The position numbers and the translations under genes are program-made. 64,000 nucleotides of DNA, taken from the NCBI RefSeq assembly GCF_003231305.1, contig NZ_QKVM01000028.1:1-64000 (forward strand), given 5' to 3'. Positions within the stretch are counted from its first letter, which is position 1; each line of letters opens with the position of its first letter. The notes beneath the pieces were generated by a model, which worked only from the letters and a program-made list of their open reading frames with translations, searched no databases and had not been told where the DNA came from. Shown here piece by piece: positions 46,601 to 52,375 of this stretch. Origin of the DNA: Pseudomonas sichuanensis (lineage in GTDB: Bacteria > Pseudomonadota > Gammaproteobacteria > Pseudomonadales > Pseudomonadaceae).

Positions 46601-46603
46601 CAT
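43601..46603 (-). CDS. nfrA: NfrA-like outer-membrane polysaccharide export protein (N4 receptor type)
   Basis: A 1000-residue outer-membrane protein: signal peptide (1-20), a long array of TPR helices (about 30-650, for example WAEVERLTRHVLKRVPNNNEARALLAEALAHQRRYKEA), and a C-terminal beta-barrel (about 690-1000) ending in Phe (GVLLGVEMNF). TPR plus barrel is the usual layout of polysaccharide exporters such as PgaA; the C-terminal domain matches the NfrA_C type. In E. coli, NfrA is the outer-membrane receptor of phage N4 and exports the NfrB-made glycan. It overlaps nfrB by 4 bases and the DUF4434 gene by 1. Confidence 0.88.
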   Translation of the reverse strand: MTPRFSLSMASLMLCTCALAAPTAPMSDFQRFTSYPFMERGYREAQRDNWAEVERLTRHVLKRVPNNNEARALLAEALAHQRRYKEAEAIADDLDDNPEHADALLELRLTWIEQDPPPASEVESWLANSNTNQRIRLWQAYSLSLAKFGGARRALDWLNQLPPRDDGMVLRLARGTFAEQLRNWGETIEQLQPLAAKGQLPPPDWQRLANAYIQQVDEQGLTALLTSAPSPQAATQARLAMAERAIAMGHNQQAKRWLQSLPAEQLQQPEQRQQLWEVARAGNDAALVRSLSNQLQRPCLETVDWLSRKDPALAREQLGQCQANDNERAYAILKQRLYGDPPRPPQPRTPAQWEQRYRQTGDLAALEQASFMWLEQGQAEHTRQLLEQAYDRRQGRLTPALLQRLGNLYARNDGPLNSQRMLALVPRVDAATRAQLLGRLAENGQCDAVRRAIPANPSEAGQYRALGRCAMPDRPGEAVVYYQAAERLGDTSSRLPLAYALEASGDSQAAQAIWNSLPASAWTDNARLTAARSALNAGDANAARRHWDAAAHNSADDWALGAAIAQRQGDTSQALALQREALRHAPRADHYYAAANTAQQAGDSAQSTAWLAEAVRLAPDQPRYRADYGMRLAGSADKQQRRQAIPYLERATRDFPEDYRLGETLALRYDEAEDSASARRELRRVLDVEQNLVDGDDEYGSLEARKYRQRRAHETLSRRDSITLASTWSPAGTSTNDKFLDNGQRSGSSRRAQSQNVQLAMWDHALGEEPSRNGSTLSVYGRVLFGGQSRTDYAQSMGTGVGLRYKPIGQANLNLYAELYHQRQIDSDHYNGLSLGELLSPAKVGGNWGDLRHHAESSNDLLLRATASFLDQGRYRNDWRIDEDDWDERFLYLDAAWWTRAGDHAWLSRFQQGHAWKLRGDSPQTIMPYGFFEFSSQDPSNDWRQDARTGVGVRWQWWFDDDRYNAYRGSLKVRAEYQQSLGGNLYERANGVLLGVEMNF

Positions 46604-48774
46604 GCCACCTCCCGGGTCAGTTCATAGGCGGCCTGCTGTTCGCTGGCCTGTTCGTCGAGCGCCTGCTGCAACACGGCCTCGGTGATGATCCCGCGCTCGA
46701 TCAAGTGTTCGCCAAGGCTCTGCTGCTCGGGGTCGAAGTCGATCAGTGCCTGGTTGAACAGGGTGGTCGGGACCATGCCACGCACTTGCAGCAGGGTGCC
46801 GAGCATGACCTGGTGGGTGCAGACCTTTTCCATCAGCTCGACATCGTCCTGGTGGCGCTCCAGCACCTTGAGCATCTGCCGGGTCTCAGGCTGCTGCCAG
46901 GGGCTCGGGTAGTGGTAGCGCAGGCCGAGCGTGACCCGGCCCTGGGGGGCCAGGCGAGCACGCACGGGGCGCTTGAGCTGGCGGCTGATCACCCCCAGCG
47001 AGACCTGGCTGACCGGGCTTTCGCTGGCCAGCACCAGGGTGTCGCCGTCTTCCTCCACCGGTAACACGCCGTAGTGGGTGGCGAGCTTGCGCGGCAGCTT
47101 GTCGATCAGTTGCCGGTTGATCTTGAAGGGGTTGAGGGGCGCCCACGGCAGGTCGAGCTGCTCGGCCAGGGTCTGGACCAACTGTTCGCTGGTCAGCCAG
47201 CCGCGCAACAACAGTTCGCGGCCCAGGCGTCGGCGCACCGGGCTGGTAATCGCCTGCTCCAGCTGCTGTTCGGTGATCAGGCCCTTTTCCATCAAGCGAT
47301 GCCCCAGCGGCGTGCGCGCCGGGGTGGCGAGGGCAGGGAACTCATGGGTGGTCTTGTCCCAGGCCACCCGCCGTGAATCGCCCATCTCCATCACCTGGCG
47401 CAGGGCGCGCAGGTTGGCGAAGAAGTTGACGAAGTTGCTCCACATCATGCGTGGCGCCGACAGCAGCCCCTCGAAGATGCCGTAGTAGCGGGTGACGAAC
47501 CAGAACCGCTGGAACAGGCGGTTGACCAGCAGCAGGCCATTGAGCCAAAGCAGCAGGCTGAGCAGCTTGCTGTCGCTGAGGATCGACATGAAACGCCACG
47601 ACTCCGGCGCGATCATCGTGACCAGCCACATGGCCAGCAGCACCAGCAGCAACAGGTTGACCAGGAAACTCAGCAGGTAGGCGAACAGGCCGCGGCGATC
47701 GCGCCAGAGGAAGTAGTTGAGCGCGCCGGTGCGGCTCCAGCCGAGGTTGCTGGTGCCCTGGAACACGATGCCGACGATCCACCGCGACTTCTGCCGGATG
47801 GCGTGCTGCCAGTCGCGGGGAAAGTGCTCGCGCACGCAGATCACCTGGGCGAATGCGCGGCTCATGCCGGGGCGCCACTCCTGCTTGAGCGCCAGGGCCG
47901 GGTCGGTGATGGAGTAGCGGGCGAAGATGCATTTCATGCCCTTTTGCTTGAGCCTGAAACCGATGTCGTAGTCCTCGGTCAGCGATTGCACGTCGAAGGC
48001 GATGCCGTCGCCGTCTTCGAGCAGGGCGCTGATCGCCCGCCGGCTGAAGCAGGTGCCCACGCCGGCGCTGGGCACCTGGCCGGTGAGCGCTTCGCGCACG
48101 ATCACGTCCTTGCCGTGGTTTTCGGCGAACTCGTCCACATAGTGCCCGGCGGTGAAGCCTTTCCATTCCGGGGCATAGGGGTACACCGGGATCTGGATCA
48201 TGTCCTTGTTCGGCAGCAGGTAGTTGAACAGGCGCAGTTCCATGGGCGAGATGACGTCTTCGGCGTCATGCAGGATGAAACCGGCGAACTCGATGCGCGC
48301 GTCCTGCTGGAAGCGCAGGATGGCGTCGATGATGTTGTTCAGGCAGTCGGCCTTGCTGGTGGGGCCGGGGCGGGCGCAGACCACCTTGTGCACGTTGGGG
48401 TAGTGCAGGCACACGGCATCGACGTCGGCCTGGGTTTGCGGATCGTTGGGGTAGGTACCGACGAAGATCTGGTAGTTCTCGTAGTCGATGGTCGAAGCCG
48501 CCAGGCGGGCCATCTCGCCGACCACGCCGACTTCGTTCCAGGCCGGGACCATGATCGCCAGGGGTTTTTCCGGCACCTCGAACAGGCGTTTTTCGTCGGC
48601 CTTGCCGTGCTTGTCGTAGATGCGAAAGCGCCGGATCAGCGTGCGGCCCCAGTAGCACAGGTCGATGAACAGGTCGTCCAGGCCCAGCAGGAACATCAGC
48701 GTGGCCAGGATGATGGCAACGATCTTCAGGCCGAACAGCACGTAGGTGAGGAAGTCGACGAAGGCCAGGCTCAT
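46600..48774 (-). CDS. nfrB: NfrB-like glycosyltransferase with MshEN c-di-GMP-binding domains
   Basis: A 724-residue inner-membrane polysaccharide synthase. After an N-terminal helix comes a processive GT2 domain with HDAED (169-173), TEDYD (266-270) and the QKSRW motif (328-332), then transmembrane helices (about 360-445). From about 488 there are MshEN-type motifs: PLGHRLMEKGLITEQQLEQA and RLGRELLLRGWLTSEQLVQT followed by LAEQ, in tandem as in c-di-GMP-binding MshE, and a further copy near the C-terminus (SLGEHLIERGIITEAVLQQA). In E. coli, NfrB makes a ManNAc-type glycan and is activated by c-di-GMP. Here it is coupled by 4-base overlaps to wecB before it and nfrA after it. Confidence 0.93.
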   Translation of the reverse strand: MSLAFVDFLTYVLFGLKIVAIILATLMFLLGLDDLFIDLCYWGRTLIRRFRIYDKHGKADEKRLFEVPEKPLAIMVPAWNEVGVVGEMARLAASTIDYENYQIFVGTYPNDPQTQADVDAVCLHYPNVHKVVCARPGPTSKADCLNNIIDAILRFQQDARIEFAGFILHDAEDVISPMELRLFNYLLPNKDMIQIPVYPYAPEWKGFTAGHYVDEFAENHGKDVIVREALTGQVPSAGVGTCFSRRAISALLEDGDGIAFDVQSLTEDYDIGFRLKQKGMKCIFARYSITDPALALKQEWRPGMSRAFAQVICVREHFPRDWQHAIRQKSRWIVGIVFQGTSNLGWSRTGALNYFLWRDRRGLFAYLLSFLVNLLLLVLLAMWLVTMIAPESWRFMSILSDSKLLSLLLWLNGLLLVNRLFQRFWFVTRYYGIFEGLLSAPRMMWSNFVNFFANLRALRQVMEMGDSRRVAWDKTTHEFPALATPARTPLGHRLMEKGLITEQQLEQAITSPVRRRLGRELLLRGWLTSEQLVQTLAEQLDLPWAPLNPFKINRQLIDKLPRKLATHYGVLPVEEDGDTLVLASESPVSQVSLGVISRQLKRPVRARLAPQGRVTLGLRYHYPSPWQQPETRQMLKVLERHQDDVELMEKVCTHQVMLGTLLQVRGMVPTTLFNQALIDFDPEQQSLGEHLIERGIITEAVLQQALDEQASEQQAAYELTREVA

Positions 48775-49925
48775 GCGTTGGCCCGTGCGGCACGTTGTTC
48801 GGCGAACCAGCGGCTCAGGCGCTCGGCGATGCGCTCGCTGGCATGGCCGTCACCGAACGGGGTGTAGACCTGGGCCATGCGCGCGTAGGCGTCGGGGTCG
48901 TCGAGCAACTGGCTGGTTTCGTGGACGATGCGCTCGGTCAGGGTGCCGACCAGTTTCACCGTGCCGCCCTTGAGCACGGCCGGGCGCTCGGTGACCTTGC
49001 GCAGCACCAGCACCGGCTTGCCCAGGGCGGGAGCTTCTTCCTGCACACCGCCGGAGTCGGTGAGGATCAGGTGGGCGCGGTTCATCAGCCAGACGAAGTG
49101 CGGATAGTCCTGGGGGGCGACCAGGTGGATGTTCTCGCGGCCGGACAGCACGCTGTACACGGCATGCTGCACCTGCGGGTTGAGGTGCACCGGGTACAGG
49201 AACTGTACGTCCGGGTAGCGCAGGGCGAGTTCGGCCAGGGCCAGGCAGATACGCTCGAAACCGCTGCCGAAGTTTTCCCGACGATGGCCGGTGATCAGCA
49301 CCATGCGCTGGTCATCGCGCAGCACGTTCAGCGGCGATTCGGCGGCCGGGCGCCAGTTTTCCTGTTGCAATTTGTCGCGCATCCACAGCAAGGCGTCGAT
49401 CACCGTGTTGCCGGTGACCTCGATGTGCTCCGGCGGCACGCCCTCACGGATCAGGTTGGCGTCGGAGTCGCGGGTGGGGGTGAAATGCAGGTCGGCGAGC
49501 ACCCCGGTCAGGCGCCGGTTGGCTTCCTCGGGCCAGGGTTGCTGCAGGTTGCCGGTGCGCAGGCCGGCCTCGACGTGGCCGATGGGGATGTGCCGGTGGA
49601 AGGCGGCCAGGGAGGCGATGAAGCTGGTGGTGGTGTCGCCATGCACCAGCACGATGTCGGGCCTGGTCTGCTCGTAGGCCCTGTCGAGCTTGTCCAGCAA
49701 GTCGCGAGCCAGACCGTTGAGGGTCTGGTTCTGGGTCATCACCTTGAGGTCCTGGTCGACCCGCAGGCCGAAGGCGGTGAGCACTTGCTCGAGCATCTCG
49801 CGGTGCTGGCCGGTGGAGCAGATATGCAGGTCGACTTCGGGCCAGTTGCGCAGCACCCGGGCCAGTGGGGCCATCTTGATTGCTTCAGGGCGGGTACCGA
49901 ATACCATCATGACGGTGTAGGCCAT
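48771..49925 (-). CDS. wecB: UDP-N-acetylglucosamine 2-epimerase (non-hydrolysing)
   Basis: A 384-residue epimerase converting UDP-GlcNAc to UDP-ManNAc. The family blocks are intact: VFGTRPEAIKMAPL, VHGDTTTSF, GHVEAGLRTG, PEEANRR, VTGNTVIDAL, TGHRRENFG and LTDSGGVQEEAPALGKPVLVLR. First gene of the wecB-nfrB-nfrA-DUF4434 operon, with GAGGAG upstream and a 4-base overlap with nfrB. There is no UDP-ManNAc dehydrogenase (wecC) beside it, so the product is likely used directly as UDP-ManNAc by the neighbouring NfrB-like synthase. Confidence 0.95.
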   Translation of the reverse strand: MAYTVMMVFGTRPEAIKMAPLARVLRNWPEVDLHICSTGQHREMLEQVLTAFGLRVDQDLKVMTQNQTLNGLARDLLDKLDRAYEQTRPDIVLVHGDTTTSFIASLAAFHRHIPIGHVEAGLRTGNLQQPWPEEANRRLTGVLADLHFTPTRDSDANLIREGVPPEHIEVTGNTVIDALLWMRDKLQQENWRPAAESPLNVLRDDQRMVLITGHRRENFGSGFERICLALAELALRYPDVQFLYPVHLNPQVQHAVYSVLSGRENIHLVAPQDYPHFVWLMNRAHLILTDSGGVQEEAPALGKPVLVLRKVTERPAVLKGGTVKLVGTLTERIVHETSQLLDDPDAYARMAQVYTPFGDGHASERIAERLSRWFAEQRAARANA

Positions 49926-50176
49926 GGTCTAACTCCTCGTTCGATTCCCTGGACGAAGTTGTAGGACAAAGCGCTCCTTGCGAATGATTGATAGAAGCAG
50001 CCGGAGGCGCGGTTGTCCAATGGATGAGTGAGCGCAAGCGGCCCAGGTCAACGCCATGGTTTTGCACGGCAAGCTGTGGAGGCGCGCGGGCCGCCGAGGG
50101 TTCAAAATTTATTGCAGGCTTTTTCCAGGGGGCCATATTTTGTTATGTTGTAGCTCTTTGTTTTCGGGAGCGGCAC

Positions 50177-50614
50177 ATGCAAGGCAAGGCCCGCAAGATC
50201 GTCCAGGCCATCCTCTACGAGGCCATCGCCGTGGCCTGCGTGGCACCGGCGCTGGAGCTGGCGTTCGGCGCCGGCATGGCCGAATCGGCGGTGTTGTCGA
50301 TGCTCATGTCGGCGATCGCCATGAGCTGGAACATGGCCTTCAACTGGGCCTTCGAGCGCTGGGAAGCGCGCCAGCCCCAGCGCAGCCGCACCTTCCTGCG
50401 CCGGCTGTTGCATGCCCTGGGTTTCGAGGGCGGGCTGGTACTGATCCTGCTGCCGCTGGTGGCGTACTGGCTGGGCATCAGCCTGTGGGCGGCGCTGGTC
50501 ACCAACCTGGCGTTGTTCGCCTTCTTCTTCGTGTATGCCTTTGTCTTCCAGTGGGGGTTCGACAAGGTATTCGATGTACCGCTATCGGCGCAGGACGCCG
50601 CGAAAGGGTGTTGA
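50177..50614 (+). CDS. PACE-family efflux protein (chlorhexidine/biocide type)
   Basis: A 145-residue inner-membrane protein with four transmembrane helices in two tandem bacterial transmembrane pair repeats. The family signatures are visible: the Glu in ILYEAIAVACVAP, MSWNMAFNWAFERWE, LHALGFEGGLVLILLPLVAYWL and the final FVYAFVFQWGFDKVFD. AceI of Acinetobacter has the same pattern and size and exports chlorhexidine and short diamines. The ATG at 50177 has GGGAG upstream; the longer upstream frame is non-coding. Its stop codon overlaps the -35 element of the ilvA leader promoter. Confidence 0.92.
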   Translation: MQGKARKIVQAILYEAIAVACVAPALELAFGAGMAESAVLSMLMSAIAMSWNMAFNWAFERWEARQPQRSRTFLRRLLHALGFEGGLVLILLPLVAYWLGISLWAALVTNLALFAFFFVYAFVFQWGFDKVFDVPLSAQDAAKGC

Positions 50615-50638
50615 CTTGCGAGAACTGCGCAGGATAAG
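50611..50638 (+). promoter_or_regulatory. Predicted sigma-70 promoter of the ilvA leader transcript
   Basis: TTGACT (50611-50616) and GATAAG (50633-50638) are separated by 16 bases. The -35 matches consensus at five of six positions, the -10 at four of six. It overlaps the end of the PACE gene. The expected start point (about 50644-50646) is only a few bases before the leader ATG at 50649. Confidence 0.6.
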
Positions 50639-50648
50639 TTCCCGACCC

Positions 50649-50717
50649 ATGAACACATTCCCGCACCTGCGCACCGCGAGCATTATTATTACCGCCATTA
50701 TCGGATTGGCGGGCTAG
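50649..50717 (+). CDS. Isoleucine-rich leader peptide (attenuation peptide of ilvA)
   Basis: A 22-residue open frame ending S-I-I-I-T-A-I-I-G-L-A-G-stop, with five isoleucine codons in seven positions plus one threonine. Four of the five are ATT, uncommon in this GC-rich genome. It lies about 80 bases before ilvA and is followed 15 bases after its stop by a hairpin with a T-rich tail. This is the arrangement of a transcription-attenuation leader sensing charged tRNA-Ile, and the downstream gene encodes the first isoleucine-pathway enzyme. Too short for ordinary gene finders. Confidence 0.82.
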   Translation: MNTFPHLRTASIIITAIIGLAG

Positions 50718-50732
50718 CGCGTACGTGCACCG

Positions 50733-50762
50733 AACCCGCCCTGGAGGCGGGTTTCTTCTCTC
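50733..50762 (+). terminator. Attenuator terminator upstream of ilvA
   Basis: AACCCGCC, loop CTGGA and GGCGGGTT form a perfect 8-bp stem followed by TCTTCTCTCT. GGCGGG at 50708-50713, inside the last codons of the leader peptide, can pair instead with CCCGCC at 50735-50740 to form an antiterminator, so the two structures exclude each other. Confidence 0.8.
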
Positions 50763-50797
50763 TGACTCCTGGGTAACATCAAGAAAACCAGGAGTCA
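50763..50797 (+). promoter_or_regulatory. Shine-Dalgarno-sequestering hairpin directly before ilvA
   Basis: TGACTCCTGG (50763-50772) and CCAGGAGTCA (50788-50797) form a perfect 10-bp stem with a 15-base loop. The 3' arm contains the ilvA ribosome-binding site AGGAG (50790-50794), and the ATG follows 3 bases after the stem. If it folds, ilvA translation initiation is blocked. Confidence 0.7.
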
Positions 50798-50800
50798 TCG

Positions 50801-52357
50801 ATGACCAATCTGAGCGTCAGCCCCCGTACCACGCCCCAGCAACTGCTCTCCGAGCAGGTGCGCCGCATTCTTGGCGCGCCGGTATACGACCTGGCCATCG
50901 AGACCCCGCTGCAACCGGCCCCGGCGCTGTCGGCCGCGCTTGGCAACCGGGTATTGCTCAAGCGTGAAGACCTGCAGCCGACGTTCTCGTTCAAGATCCG
51001 CGGCGCCTACACCCGCCTGTCACGCCTGACCGACGCCCAGCGTGCGCGCGGGGTGATCACCGCGTCAGCGGGCAACCACGCCCAGGGCGTGGCCATGGCG
51101 GCCTCGCACCTGGGCATCAAGGCCACCATCGTCATGCCCACCACCACGCCTTCGCTGAAGGTCGAAGGCGTGCGCTCGCGTGGCGGCCATGTGGTGCTGC
51201 ACGGCGAAAGCTTCCCCCATGCACTGGCCCATGCGCTGGCCCTGGCCGACCAGGACGGCGCCACCTTCGTGCCGCCGTTCGACGACCCGGACGTGATCGC
51301 CGGCCAAGGCACCGTGGCCATGGAGATCCTGCGCCAGCACCCAGGCCCGTTGCACGCGATCTTCGTGCCGGTGGGCGGCGGCGGGCTGATCGCCGGCATT
51401 GCCGCCTATGTGAAGTACCTGCGCCCGGAGGTCAAGGTGATCGGTGTGGAACCGGCCGACTCCAATTGCCTGCAGGCCGCCCTGGCGGCCGGTGAGCGGG
51501 TGATCCTGCCGCAGGTGGGGACCTTTGCCGACGGCGTCGCGGTGGCGCAGATCGGTGCCCACTGCTTCGAGCTGTGCCGGCACTTCGTCGACGAGGTGGT
51601 GACGGTCGGCAACGACGAGCTGTGCGCGGCGATCAAGGACATCTACGACGATACCCGCTCGATCACCGAGCCCTCCGGCGCCCTGGCGGTCGCCGGGATC
51701 AAGAAATACGTGGCCCGCGAGGGGCTGCAGGGGCAAGCGCTGGTGGCCATCGACTCGGGTGCCAACGTCAATTTCGACCGCCTGCGCCATGTGGCCGAGC
51801 GCGCCGAGCTGGGTGAGCAGCGCGAGGCGGTGATCGCCGTGACCATCCCCGAGCAGCCAGGCAGTTTCCGGGCGTTCTGCCAGGCCCTGGGCAAGCGCCA
51901 GATCACCGAGTTCAACTACCGCTATTACCCAGGCAAGGAGGCGCGGCTGTTCGTTGGCGTGCAGACCCACCCGCAGCACGACCCGCGCGAGCAACTGCTG
52001 GCGAGCCTGGCCGGGCAGGGCTACCAGGTGCTCGACCTGACCGACAACGAACTGGCCAAGTTGCACGTGCGCCACACCGTTGGTGGGCATGCCGCGCCAG
52101 GGGTGAACGAGAAGGTGCTGCGTTTCGAGTTCCCCGAGCGGCCGGGTGCGTTGCTGGGCTTCCTCGAGCGCCTGGGAAAGCGCTGGAACATCAGCCTGTT
52201 CCATTACCGCAACCACGGCGCGGCCGAAGCGCGGGTGTTTGCCGCGCTGGAGGTACCGGATGACGAGTTGCAAGGGCTGCCGGCGGCGCTCGAGGCGATG
52301 GGCTACCGCTACTGGGACGAGACCGACAACCCGGCATACCGCCTGTTCCTGGGGTAA
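50801..52357 (+). CDS. ilvA: Biosynthetic threonine dehydratase (threonine deaminase)
   Basis: A 518-residue PLP enzyme converting threonine to 2-oxobutanoate and ammonia, the first step to isoleucine. The PLP lysine is Lys65 in FSFKIRGAY, the phosphate-binding glycine loop is VGGGGLIAG, and two ACT-like regulatory domains follow from about 335 (EQPGSFRAFCQALGKRQITEFNYR and ERPGALLGFLERLGKRWNISLFHYR), as in the isoleucine-inhibited E. coli enzyme (514 residues). An isoleucine-rich leader and attenuator precede it. Its stop is 18 bases from the stop of the convergent membrane enzyme. Confidence 0.96.
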   Translation: MTNLSVSPRTTPQQLLSEQVRRILGAPVYDLAIETPLQPAPALSAALGNRVLLKREDLQPTFSFKIRGAYTRLSRLTDAQRARGVITASAGNHAQGVAMAASHLGIKATIVMPTTTPSLKVEGVRSRGGHVVLHGESFPHALAHALALADQDGATFVPPFDDPDVIAGQGTVAMEILRQHPGPLHAIFVPVGGGGLIAGIAAYVKYLRPEVKVIGVEPADSNCLQAALAAGERVILPQVGTFADGVAVAQIGAHCFELCRHFVDEVVTVGNDELCAAIKDIYDDTRSITEPSGALAVAGIKKYVAREGLQGQALVAIDSGANVNFDRLRHVAERAELGEQREAVIAVTIPEQPGSFRAFCQALGKRQITEFNYRYYPGKEARLFVGVQTHPQHDPREQLLASLAGQGYQVLDLTDNELAKLHVRHTVGGHAAPGVNEKVLRFEFPERPGALLGFLERLGKRWNISLFHYRNHGAAEARVFAALEVPDDELQGLPAALEAMGYRYWDETDNPAYRLFLG

Positions 52358-52375
52358 GGCCCAGGCGGTTGCAAC

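Noticed and set aside
49926..50176. Upstream extension of the PACE gene by about 63 codons
   Set aside because: The extension has no family similarity and crosses an AT-rich promoter-like stretch; the ATG at 50177 has a good ribosome-binding site and gives the normal family length.
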